Positions 17,112 to 24,996 of a DNA stretch of 44,954 bases are shown here, in pieces. The DNA is taken from contig DWYY01000061.1 of NCBI GenBank assembly GCA_019118445.1, forward strand, positions 1 through 44,954, read 5' to 3'. The notes below the pieces were generated by a model. That model was not told where the DNA came from and did no database searches. It saw nothing but the letters and a program-made list of their open reading frames with translations. The number at the start of each line of letters is the position of its first letter. Position 1 is the first letter of the stretch. The position numbers were made by a program, and so were the translations under genes. This DNA comes from Candidatus Eisenbergiella merdipullorum (lineage in GTDB: Bacteria > Bacillota > Clostridia > Lachnospirales > Lachnospiraceae).

Positions 17112-18233
17112 TTAGGAAAGCCATTCCTGCACAAGCTCGACGCTGACCTTTGCGGCTGATGCGATTGTTTCAGCACTCATTCCCATGGCGGACAGCGAGC
17201 GGGACATTTCCTTCGCTTTTTTCATTTCGCCTTCCTGGCGGCCTTCCTGGAGACCTTCCTGGAGACCTTCCTGACGGCCTTCCTGGAGACCTTCCTGACG
17301 GCTTTTCTGAAGACTTTCCTGAAGACCTTTCCGAATCCCATCCTGTATTATTCCTTCAAGTCCGTTACGCATATTATATCCTCCTTGTGTTGTCTGATAT
17401 TTAGCTGTCTGCATCTCCTGTAGTTGGGGAAAATGCGTCAATTCTGTCAGCGCATTGACCGCCGTGCCGGAAACGCTGTTAAAATATTCCCGATTGTCTG
17501 CGATGAACCTGCCGAGCTGTTCCTGATCCTCCGCGTATTTCCGGAACCCGAACACGGTACGCAGTTCGCCGGTATAGCGGCAGATCTCTTCCTCCGTCAT
17601 CCGGCAGACATCCAAAAGGTTGAGGTCCAACTGTACCGTATGGGCGGCTTCCGCTTCTCCCTGAAAAAGGTCTGACAGCCTTTTCGGGCCGTCCCAGGGC
17701 TGCTCCCCCCAGTAAACGACCAGCGTCGTACACCGGATTATCCGGTCCTCCTTTAAGAACCTGCCGAGGTATTCCCCGGCTGTGATGCCCTCCGGCAGAT
17801 GCATCTGCCCGCTCCAGTTCTTCCATTCCCGTTCGTGCCGGTCCCGGATGACCTGTATCTGGCGGGCGTAATTGACAAAATCCAGCTCGAGCACGCGGAA
17901 CGGCATGGCGTAGTCTATCTCTGACTGGTTCTCGATGCCGAGGATGGCGAACACCCTCCCGTTTCCGATGCTTTTGACCACATCGCGGTACTGTACGAGG
18001 GAGGTGCCGCCGCCCTCCTTTGTGATCCTGAGATAAGCGGTTTCCTTAATATCCTCGTCTCTCAGTTCTTCCGGCAGGATCCGCTCCCCGTCTGGGATCA
18101 TGCGGTTGAACAGTTCAGCAAAATTTTCGTTGTTCGTTTTGAACAGAAGTGTTGTGACAGAGTCCTTTTTCGTGCCCTGTCCGGCGATCCTTCCATCGCG
18201 CTTTTGTCTGTTTTTGGGGATGTGTTCTTTCAC
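17112..18233 (-). CDS. Rpn-like PD-(D/E)XK nuclease family protein
   Basis: A protein of the Rpn/YhgA-like group (PD-(D/E)XK nuclease fold, linked in other bacteria to RecA-independent recombination and often near mobile DNA). The probable core runs from about 30 to 260, with D84 (QYRDVV) and E101-N-Q103 (LGIENQSEID) as candidate catalytic residues. The C-terminus carries about seven copies of a four-residue repeat, QEGL/QEGR, and then a short helical tail. The start is a GTG seven bases after AAGGAG. Members are variable in copy number in Clostridia. A true DNase activity is not shown by the sequence. Confidence 0.7.
   Translation of the reverse strand: MKEHIPKNRQKRDGRIAGQGTKKDSVTTLLFKTNNENFAELFNRMIPDGERILPEELRDEDIKETAYLRITKEGGGTSLVQYRDVVKSIGNGRVFAILGIENQSEIDYAMPFRVLELDFVNYARQIQVIRDRHEREWKNWSGQMHLPEGITAGEYLGRFLKEDRIIRCTTLVVYWGEQPWDGPKRLSDLFQGEAEAAHTVQLDLNLLDVCRMTEEEICRYTGELRTVFGFRKYAEDQEQLGRFIADNREYFNSVSGTAVNALTELTHFPQLQEMQTAKYQTTQGGYNMRNGLEGIIQDGIRKGLQESLQKSRQEGLQEGRQEGLQEGLQEGRQEGEMKKAKEMSRSLSAMGMSAETIASAAKVSVELVQEWLS
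17231..17333 (-). repeat. Tandem 12-bp repeat inside the Rpn-like gene
   Basis: About eight head-to-tail copies of a 12-bp unit (plus-strand form GAGACCTTCCTG or ACGGCCTTCCTG) encode the QEGL/QEGR array. Copies nearest the centre are near-identical and the edges have diverged. The unit is a multiple of three, so copy changes would keep the frame. Confidence 0.85.
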
Positions 18234-18460
18234 AGGCAGGCTCCTTTCCGGCGGCGGAGAACGCCGCTTTTTCCGGCAGAAACCATTTTTTTCAGTCGCT
18301 CCTGCCGGTTTTTTGTAATGTTATTTGGGAATGCGGCATAGAGTTTCTGAAATATCGTCAGAAAGGACAGAAGAAATGTCCCGACGAAAGCCGAACGGCT
18401 TAAAATAGAAAATTTATGCTTATCTGGATTGTAGCATCTTTCCTGCGGAAGGGCAAGGAT
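18234..18460. other. Gap between Rpn-like and GH127-like genes
   Basis: No credible gene is seen in this divergent spacer. It would contain the promoter of the Rpn-like gene, but no clear -35/-10 pair was found on the minus strand. The right part holds a tandem repeat and the promoter described separately. Confidence 0.4.
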
Positions 18461-18508
18461 AAATTTGCGCTGCAGGAAATGGCAAAATTTGCGCTGCAGG
18501 AAATGGCA
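18461..18508. repeat. Perfect 24-bp tandem duplication
   Basis: Two identical 24-bp units (AAATTTGCGCTGCAGG plus AAATGGCA) lie head to tail at 18461-18484 and 18485-18508. They contain the palindrome CTGCAG. They sit about 30 bases upstream of the promoter of the GH127-like gene. They could be a doubled regulator site or a recent slippage duplication. Confidence 0.85.
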
Positions 18509-18538
18509 GGCGTCATTTTGATTTTGCCAAAGCGGCTG

Positions 18539-18567
18539 TTGACAATTTGACAGGATTGCTTGACAAT
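18539..18567 (+). promoter_or_regulatory. Likely promoter of the GH127-like gene
   Basis: TTGACA at 18539-18544 is followed 17 bases later by GACAAT at 18562-18567. Two more TTGACA-like boxes overlap it (near 18547 and 18560), so the exact start is uncertain. Confidence 0.45.
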
Positions 18568-18609
18568 ATGGTACGGAGGACAAAATGGCTTTATAGGGAG
18601 GGTTTAGTA

Positions 18610-20250
18610 ATGAAAGTACAGTTTGGCGCTTCTAAGCTTAGCACGCGTTATTCGCTTCTTGCAGAGAATTTTCTGAAAATCAATGCGGATAAGCATGCCA
18701 GGGCATATGTCGGTGAACATGACGGCGGTTATGCAGACATTGAATTTGCCGGAAAATACCTGGATACCTGTGTGCGCTTTTATAACAATTCCGGGGACGC
18801 TGAATTTCTGAACAGAGCGGAAATCGTGGCGGACAGCATTTGTGACAATCAGCGCAGCGACGGTTACCTGGGCGGGCTTATAAAGGGCAAGGAATGGGAA
18901 GGTTTTTCCGTATGGAATCAGGCCTTTACGGTTTACGGGCTTGTGTCCTATTTTAAGGCCACACAGGATAAGAGAGCGCTTGCCGCGTCCGAAAAATGCA
19001 TCTCATACATTGCGGATCACTACATGTACGGCGGGGGGGATATTACCGACGGCTCAAATAACGGCACGCAGAATCTCAGTATTTTGATCGCTGTCGCTGT
19101 TTTATACCAGGTGGATCCGAAAGAGCAGTTTAAGGATTTTATGCTGCATATTGCAGACAAAATAAGGCATTCCGACAATAACTTCTTTGAATTTGACAGC
19201 ATTTTAAATTTGAGAAGTAAGAAGGGGATCGAAAATTTTGTAATCCTGATCGGCATGCTTATCTATGGTGATGCCTGCTGCGATCCGTCGGCCCTGCAGG
19301 CGTGTGAGAAGTATTGGAAAGAGCTTAACGATACGCAGATCAGGGAAACAGGCAACGGAAGCACGGGCGAATGCTGGAATGACCGAGGGAATCAACCCAT
19401 GTTTCTGGGATATGATGTGCGTCCCAATGAAAACTGTGTTGCGGTGGGCTGGTTTGAGCTTAGCAGCGAGCTTTTCAGGAGAACAGGGAAGGCATGTTAT
19501 CTGGATGCAATGGAGAAAACCCTGTATAACCATATTTTGGGGTCCATGGATGCGCAATGCAGTGATTTCGCATATTACCAGCCGAATTATGGGATCAAAT
19601 ATACGGATTCCCGCACGCATGCCGTATATCTTTGCTGCCGCTATAGGGGATACAGTCTTTTCAGCCAGCTGCCCGAGTGTCTGTTTGCCGCTGATGATCA
19701 TCACATTTCTCCCATGCTTTATACGGACTGTGATTATTATGACGGGAGCGTAAAAATAGAAGAAAGGACACGATATCCTTATGACGGCGCGATAGAATTC
19801 AGGATATCCGGCAGCACGGACAAAAAGCTGAAGCTGCGTATACCGGTCTGGTGCCAAAAATATGCCATGGAAAAGAATGGCATGGAAGAACAGGCAGATC
19901 TGAAGGACGGTTTTATATCCACAGATATTTCGGATGGAGATACCATTGTATTGAGGTTAGAACAGGAGCTATGTTTTAAGCCATGTGAAATTGACGGGAC
20001 AAGATACGTCTCCGCGTGTTACGGATGCATCCTCCTCGCGGCAGATTCCGCTCTCAACGAGGATATCTACGATATCCTGATCGACGTCGCAGATCCGCAT
20101 GTGAAAACGGAAAATCAGGACAAATACGATATGGTTTTCAGTGTGGATGGTTTTTTAAAGGGGAAAAAACAGAGGATAAAGCTCGTGGACTACGCGTCAT
20201 CAGGAAAAGCTATGGTAAATTCGGAATACACGATTTATATGAAATACTAA
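18610..20250 (+). CDS. GH127-like beta-L-arabinofuranosidase family protein
   Basis: Probable cytoplasmic glycosidase of the GH127/DUF1680 group, which releases L-arabinofuranose with a zinc-bound cysteine nucleophile. E274-N-C276 and C342-C343 match the Glu-x-Cys plus Cys-Cys zinc ligands known from the family, and E254 could be the acid/base. An alpha/alpha barrel (about 1-380) precedes beta-rich domains. There is no signal peptide. Its 546 residues are somewhat shorter than the characterised enzymes. The frame opens at 18547, but the ATG at 18610 has AGGGAGG seven bases upstream. The neighbouring AGCS carrier has no obvious link. Family confidence is good and the exact substrate unknown. 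Confidence 0.78.
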   Translation: MKVQFGASKLSTRYSLLAENFLKINADKHARAYVGEHDGGYADIEFAGKYLDTCVRFYNNSGDAEFLNRAEIVADSICDNQRSDGYLGGLIKGKEWEGFSVWNQAFTVYGLVSYFKATQDKRALAASEKCISYIADHYMYGGGDITDGSNNGTQNLSILIAVAVLYQVDPKEQFKDFMLHIADKIRHSDNNFFEFDSILNLRSKKGIENFVILIGMLIYGDACCDPSALQACEKYWKELNDTQIRETGNGSTGECWNDRGNQPMFLGYDVRPNENCVAVGWFELSSELFRRTGKACYLDAMEKTLYNHILGSMDAQCSDFAYYQPNYGIKYTDSRTHAVYLCCRYRGYSLFSQLPECLFAADDHHISPMLYTDCDYYDGSVKIEERTRYPYDGAIEFRISGSTDKKLKLRIPVWCQKYAMEKNGMEEQADLKDGFISTDISDGDTIVLRLEQELCFKPCEIDGTRYVSACYGCILLAADSALNEDIYDILIDVADPHVKTENQDKYDMVFSVDGFLKGKKQRIKLVDYASSGKAMVNSEYTIYMKY

Positions 20251-20274
20251 AGGAAAAGGAGAATTTCACGACAA

Positions 20275-21693
20275 ATGGCAGAAGCGATCGTAAACACAAT
20301 TAATGTCATCGATGAAGTGATATGGGGCTGGCCCATGATCATCCTGCTTCTGGGAACTCATCTGGTGATGACATTCTGTACCGGAGGCATTCAGAAGAAG
20401 ATCGGGACGGCGATCCGTCTTTCCTTTACGCCGGATCCGGATGCGGAAGGGGAAGTGAGCCAGTTCGGAGCGCTGGTGACGGCGCTGGCGTCCACCATCG
20501 GCACTGGCAATATCATCGGTGTGGGAACGGCCATCGTGCTGGGAGGCCCCGGCGCGGTGCTCTGGTGCTGGCTGACCGGCGTGTTCGGGATTGCCACCAA
20601 ATACGCGGAGTCCCTGATCGCGGTGAAATACCGGGTCAAGACAAAGGACGGCAGGATGCAGGGCGGAGCCATGTACGCGCTGGAAAGAGGGCTGAACATG
20701 AAGTGGCTGGGATTGATTTTTGCCTTTCTTGCGGCGTTCGCTTCCTTTGGGATCGGCTGCGCCACCCAGGTGAATGCTATTGCCACGGTGTGCGAAGCGA
20801 ACCTGGGAATCCCTGTATGGCCCGTGGGCCTTGTTGTTGCGGCCTTTACCGCAGCGATCATTTTTGGCGGGATCAAATCCATTGCCCAGGTGTGCGAGAA
20901 GCTGGTTCCCTTTATGGCGCTTTTCTACTGCATCGGTTGTATCATCATTTTGGGGATCAATCATGATTTTCTCATTCCTGCACTCAGGACCATCGTGACG
21001 ATGGCTTTCCGCCCCGGCTCCATCGCGGGCGGATTTGTGGGCGGCGGGCTTATGCTCGCCCTGCATTATGGCGTGGCGAGGGGCCTGTTTTCCAATGAAT
21101 CCGGAATGGGAAGCGCCCCCATCGCAGCGGCGGCTGCACAGACCAGGAATCCCGTCCGCCAGGCGCTGGTTTCCTCCACCGGAACCTTCTGGGATACCGT
21201 CGTGGTATGCGCCATCACCGGACTGGTGCTGGTCACCAGCATCCTGAAAAATCCGGAGATCGACATCGCGGCAGCCGGAAACGGCGGGACCCTGACCACT
21301 CTGGCTTTTGACCAGATTCCCTATCTTGGTCCGGTGATACTGGTGCTGGGAATCATCCTTTTCGCTTTTTCCACCGTTCTGGGCTGGGCTTATTACGGGG
21401 AACGGTGTGTGGAATACTGCTTCGGCCATAAGGCGTTGGTCCCCTACCGCATCTTGTATGTTGCGGTGGCGGCCATCGCACCTATTGTGGCACTGGATCT
21501 GGTCTGGACCATTGCCGATATCCTGAATGCGCTCATGGCGATTCCCAATCTGATCGCCGTACTTCTTCTCATTCCGGTCATTCGAAAAGAAACGAAAAAA
21601 TACCTGAATGATCTGGACGCAAAATCAGAGGATGAGATCCCTGTGGTGGAAAAAACCTACGGACGGAAGAGAAAGAATTCTGCGTCAGAATAA
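20275..21693 (+). CDS. AGCS family sodium:alanine/glycine symporter
   Basis: Membrane carrier that takes up alanine or glycine with sodium. It has about ten hydrophobic segments and the AGCS motifs STIGTGNIIGVGTAI near residue 80, KYAESLIAVKYR, and a later GLFSNESGMGSAPIAAA near residue 280. The length is 472 residues. A purine-rich AAAGGAG lies about a dozen bases before the ATG, longer than usual. It follows the glycosidase gene by 24 bases and may be read with it. Confidence 0.9.
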   Translation: MAEAIVNTINVIDEVIWGWPMIILLLGTHLVMTFCTGGIQKKIGTAIRLSFTPDPDAEGEVSQFGALVTALASTIGTGNIIGVGTAIVLGGPGAVLWCWLTGVFGIATKYAESLIAVKYRVKTKDGRMQGGAMYALERGLNMKWLGLIFAFLAAFASFGIGCATQVNAIATVCEANLGIPVWPVGLVVAAFTAAIIFGGIKSIAQVCEKLVPFMALFYCIGCIIILGINHDFLIPALRTIVTMAFRPGSIAGGFVGGGLMLALHYGVARGLFSNESGMGSAPIAAAAAQTRNPVRQALVSSTGTFWDTVVVCAITGLVLVTSILKNPEIDIAAAGNGGTLTTLAFDQIPYLGPVILVLGIILFAFSTVLGWAYYGERCVEYCFGHKALVPYRILYVAVAAIAPIVALDLVWTIADILNALMAIPNLIAVLLLIPVIRKETKKYLNDLDAKSEDEIPVVEKTYGRKRKNSASE

Positions 21694-21699
21694 TTTTGC

Positions 21700-21836
21700 A
21701 CGAGAAGCCCGGCAAGCGGCCGTCATGCTCGCATGAACGGCTATTTACCGGACGAATACAGCGAGCGGCATTTATGTCGTGAGCTGTACGTATCGCGTGA
21801 TCGGATAGGGGAAGGAACTTCCTCTATCCGATCACA
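21700..21836. repeat. Cluster of three hairpins upstream of surE, REP-like
   Basis: Three consecutive inverted repeats fill this spacer: GCCGTCATGC/GCATGAACGGC (21719-21741, one bulge), TACAGC..GCTGTA with a G-U-rich inner stem (21757-21788), and an 18-bp stem GTGATCGGATAG/CTATCCGATCAC continuing into GGAAG/CTTCC (21797-21835). None has a T-run, so they are not ordinary terminators. The look is that of a dispersed palindromic element or a structured leader of surE. I do not recognise a named family. Confidence 0.6.
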
Positions 21837-21876
21837 GGCATGAAACATACACAGGGCATACGGGAGGAAACTGCGG

Positions 21877-22620
21877 ATGAACAAGAAAAGAAAAATCCTT
21901 CTGGTAAATGACGATGGAATCCGGGCGGACGGCATTATCCTGCTCGCCAGGCTTGCATCCCGTCTTGGAGAGGTGACAGTGGCCGCTCCGGACAGTCAGT
22001 GCAGCGCCATGAGTCACCGCATCACAGTTCATGGAGAGCTGACGGTGAAAAAAGTGGATTTTCAGGTATCCGATGTGACTGCCTGGAGCGTAAGCGGTAC
22101 CCCGGCGGACTGCGTCAAGGTGGCGCTGCATTATCTGCTTCCCGAAAAGCCGGATATCGTCTTTTCCGGAATCAACCGCGGCTACAACGCCGGAGTGGAT
22201 ATTCTGTATTCCGGCACCGTAGGCGCGGCCATGGAAGCGCTGGTCAACGGCATTCCGGCTATCGCCTTTTCTAATGAGGGAAACGACGTATGGGAAGCGG
22301 CGGAGGAATACCTTCTTCCCATTACGGAGAAGCTTCTGGAAATGCCGATTTCCAGGAACCGGATCTGGAATGTCAATTTTCCCGGCTGCAGTCCGGAAAA
22401 AATCAAAGGCAAAGGGATCCTCTGGGACCGCCTGCCCTCTCAGGTGGAGTATTATCAGGATCATTATGTCAGAAAGGATCTGCCGGACGGGAGCTTCTTA
22501 CTGACAGAGGACGGCATTCCCGCGCTGACCGCACCGGAGGGCACGGATATGCGCGCCCTGTTGGACGGATATATTTCGGTTGGCCAGGTGAGGAATATGG
22601 TGCTGAGAGAAGAGGACTGA
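21877..22620 (+). CDS. surE: 5'/3'-nucleotidase SurE
   Basis: Metal-dependent phosphatase that removes phosphate from nucleoside 5'- or 3'-monophosphates, acting in nucleotide balance and stationary-phase survival. The metal ligands are in NDDG (11-14), the Ser of the APDSQCSAMSH segment, and the Asn of SGINRGYNAG. SGTPADCVKVAL is also typical. Its 247 residues are normal. Start chosen at the ATG 21877 after GGAGG. It appears to be a single-gene unit behind the hairpin cluster. Confidence 0.93.
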   Translation: MNKKRKILLVNDDGIRADGIILLARLASRLGEVTVAAPDSQCSAMSHRITVHGELTVKKVDFQVSDVTAWSVSGTPADCVKVALHYLLPEKPDIVFSGINRGYNAGVDILYSGTVGAAMEALVNGIPAIAFSNEGNDVWEAAEEYLLPITEKLLEMPISRNRIWNVNFPGCSPEKIKGKGILWDRLPSQVEYYQDHYVRKDLPDGSFLLTEDGIPALTAPEGTDMRALLDGYISVGQVRNMVLREED

Positions 22621-22630
22621 AAGAAAAAGG

Positions 22631-23020
22631 TTGCATATACAGAAAGAATTTCGGCTAAAATGTAATTATAATAAAAATCAGCCGAAAGAAGAAACTACGG
22701 ATCGGAAATATGTTTCTCTGGATGATCTGAATGAACGCAGCCTTGCAAAGAATGATCCTGAGCTGTTTCTCCAGGCGCATAAGCCTCCGGTCCTGATCGA
22801 TGAAGTACAGTATGCGCCGGAGCTGTTCCCTTATATAAAGATTTATGCGGATTCTCATCATGAGCCGGGAGCATTCTGGCTCATCGGGTCTCAGGTATTC
22901 CAGATTTCTCTTCTTGACAAAGCGTCCGTGCCAAGGGGAAAAGGAGCTGTTGTGTGCATGAAGCCGAAGGTTGGAGTCATCGACAGAGATAACTATATTG
23001 TACCGGTCTGGACGATATAG
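22631..23020 (+). pseudogene. Internally deleted DUF4143-type AAA ATPase remnant
   Basis: The frame encodes two blocks of an ATPase of the AAA_14/DUF4143 kind. The first block has the Walker-B-like PVLIDEVQYAPELFPYIK and the LIGSQVF sensor region. The last block (GAVVCMKPKVG...NYIVPVWTI) is the usual C-terminal tail of the family. About 250 middle residues and the N-terminal P-loop are missing. The first codons are AT-rich and look unrelated. An intact member would be near 400-450 residues, so this is a decayed copy rather than a small protein. Confidence 0.75.
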
Positions 23021-23104
23021 TTGATTTTGAATTTTGGGATGTAAAACCAGGCCGTACCGCATACACGACTTTAATTATAATCAATCTCATGATTTCTTTC
23101 GCAG

Positions 23105-23166
23105 CCCGCGGGGATTAGAATGGAGACAGGAAAACTGTTGAAAACTGATCCCGGCGGGAATTTTTT
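23105..23166 (+). terminator. Large stem-loop terminator
   Basis: CCCGC-GGGATTAG pairs with CTGATCCC-GCGGG (one G-T pair and a bulge), and TTTTTTC follows. It ends transcripts from surE and the ATPase remnant before the ABC exporter genes. Confidence 0.65.
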
Positions 23167-23212
23167 CGTTAAAAGAGCTGCCAGGTAAAACGGCATTTTA
23201 CGACGCTTAGGA

Positions 23213-24994
23213 ATGGAGAAAATGATGAGAAACAGGGGAATACTGGAAGAAATGAAGGAACCGTTTCTGGAAAACCGGGGAAAATTCCTGGCGCTTGCGC
23301 TGATTCTTGCAGCTGAATCGGCATTGTCGCTTCTTCTGCCGCAGATCCTCAGCGTCTATATCGATGGGATTTCGGATGGAAAAGGCGCCGCTGCCGGAAT
23401 AGGAGCTTCCTTTTCCGCCAGCGGGGCGGATAATGGCATGCTTTTTGCGCTTGCCCTCTGTGCGCTGGGATACTGCGCCGCAGTGCTCCTGAAGGGCACA
23501 GTCAGCGCTCTCAATATTCGTATCGGAGAACAGCTTTCCTGGGATATGTGCAATCATCTGCGGGTGAAGCTGTTTGGAAGGATCTTTTCCTATGATCTGC
23601 AGTATCATAAAATGTCCGCACAGGGAAGCTTTCTGGAGCGGCTGGAGGGAGATATCGGCCTTTTGTCCGGCTTCTTTTCTTCCATGATGATTGATGTTGC
23701 CGGGAGCCTGCTGACGGTGGCGGGAGTTCTCATTGTTTTTTATCTGAGATTTCCTGCCTTTGGATTATTTTTCACAATATTATCCGTGGGAATTCTGCTT
23801 CTGTTTCTGAAAACGCAAAAACCGATCGCCCGGCTCTGGAAAGAGGAGCGGGATATGGAAAATGAGCTTCTTGGAGATTTTTCCCAGGATATCGCAGCTT
23901 ATGAAGATATTGCCGGGCTGAAAAAGCAGAATTTTGTTTTGGACATAATGAAAGAAAAATTTGGAATGCTTGAGAAGCGGTACGAAAAAGCTGCTTTTTG
24001 GGGAAATATTCCAGCCACTGCCTTTTACTCCCTTCTCAATATGGCGGAAGGCTTCGTATTTTTTCTGGGGATCTATCTGATCGGGAAGGGACAGTTGACG
24101 CTGGGCGGCCTGTATCTCATCTTGAGTTACGCAGAGCTTCTGAACACCCCCTTTTGGTATCTGAAACAGGAATTTGCGGACATGCCTAAGGTGATCGCTG
24201 CCCTGCGGCGTATCCGGGAGGTGGCTGGCGGAGAGAAAAAGGGCATGATAGATAAGGCGGATATGCCAACGTCGTTCTCTGCCCACAAGCCGGAGGATAA
24301 CAGCCTCCGGTTTAAAGGGGTTTCCTTCGGATATCTGCCCGATGCGCCTGTCCTGCATGATGTGAACTTTTTCGTTCCAGGCGGAAGCCACGTGCAGATC
24401 GAAGGCCGGACCGGAGGCGGTAAGAGCACCATTCTCCAGCTTGCAGCGGGTTTCTGTTCTCCTAAGAAGGGGACAGTGCGGATCGGGGGAAGAACCATTC
24501 CGGAATATGACGAGGAGAGCTTTCGGCATTTTCTGTTCTATATCCTGCAGGCTCCTCCCATTCTGGAGGAAACGGTGAGAAATCAGGTGACCGGTTTTGA
24601 TTCTCGCTTTGCAGAAGAAGAAATTCGAGATGCGCTGAAAAAGACAGGGCTGGAAGCCTGGGTGGACAGTCTGCCTAAGGGACTGGAGGAGAAGCTGCGG
24701 CCTGCGGAAATAACCGCGGATACCGCCCAGCTTCTGGCGTGGACAACGGCTGTTCTGAGAAAGCCGGGAATTCTTCTGGTGGATGAATTTGATGCTCTGA
24801 TCGGACCCGGAACGCTGTCCGTCATAGACGGACTCCTGGAAAAAGAGTTTGCAAAGACCACCATCCTTCTGGTCACCCACCGAAAAAGAAGCGGAGGAAG
24901 GACAGATATGCGGCTGGTGGTGAAAAACGGAAGGGTGTATGAGGCGCTTTCCCAAAGGCAGGCGTGCGATACGCCGCTTCAACAGGAGGACTGA
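23213..24994 (+). CDS. ABC exporter half-transporter A (intact Walker motifs, degenerate signature)
   Basis: Fused membrane-ATPase half of a type IV (exporter-fold) ABC transporter, 593 residues. Membrane segments lie at about 25-50, 75-95, 155-180, 183-200, 270-290 and 295-312. The ATPase part has Walker A GRTGGGKST (398-406), Q-loop YILQAPP, Walker B ILLVDE (D524, E525) and an H-loop H556. The signature helix, normally LSGGQ, reads EITADTAQLL (499-508) and has lost the Gly-Gly-Gln. It pairs with the next gene, which shows the opposite pattern. Starts at 23213, 23222 and 23225 are all possible; GGAG best fits the last. The substrate is unknown. Confidence 0.85.
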   Translation: MEKMMRNRGILEEMKEPFLENRGKFLALALILAAESALSLLLPQILSVYIDGISDGKGAAAGIGASFSASGADNGMLFALALCALGYCAAVLLKGTVSALNIRIGEQLSWDMCNHLRVKLFGRIFSYDLQYHKMSAQGSFLERLEGDIGLLSGFFSSMMIDVAGSLLTVAGVLIVFYLRFPAFGLFFTILSVGILLLFLKTQKPIARLWKEERDMENELLGDFSQDIAAYEDIAGLKKQNFVLDIMKEKFGMLEKRYEKAAFWGNIPATAFYSLLNMAEGFVFFLGIYLIGKGQLTLGGLYLILSYAELLNTPFWYLKQEFADMPKVIAALRRIREVAGGEKKGMIDKADMPTSFSAHKPEDNSLRFKGVSFGYLPDAPVLHDVNFFVPGGSHVQIEGRTGGGKSTILQLAAGFCSPKKGTVRIGGRTIPEYDEESFRHFLFYILQAPPILEETVRNQVTGFDSRFAEEEIRDALKKTGLEAWVDSLPKGLEEKLRPAEITADTAQLLAWTTAVLRKPGILLVDEFDALIGPGTLSVIDGLLEKEFAKTTILLVTHRKRSGGRTDMRLVVKNGRVYEALSQRQACDTPLQQED

Positions 24995-24996
24995 CA

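Noticed and set aside
17231..17333. CRISPR or non-coding satellite
   Set aside because: The 12-bp units stay in frame and encode a QEGL/QEGR protein repeat.
18230..18583. Small minus-strand protein of 117 codons
   Set aside because: It spans the 24-bp tandem repeat and the GH127 promoter and lacks a good ribosome site; probably chance.
20266..21429. Long minus-strand open frame of 387 codons opposite the AGCS carrier
   Set aside because: It mirrors a clear AGCS gene, is rich in His/Gln/Gly/Arg as expected of an antisense frame, and shows no family motif.
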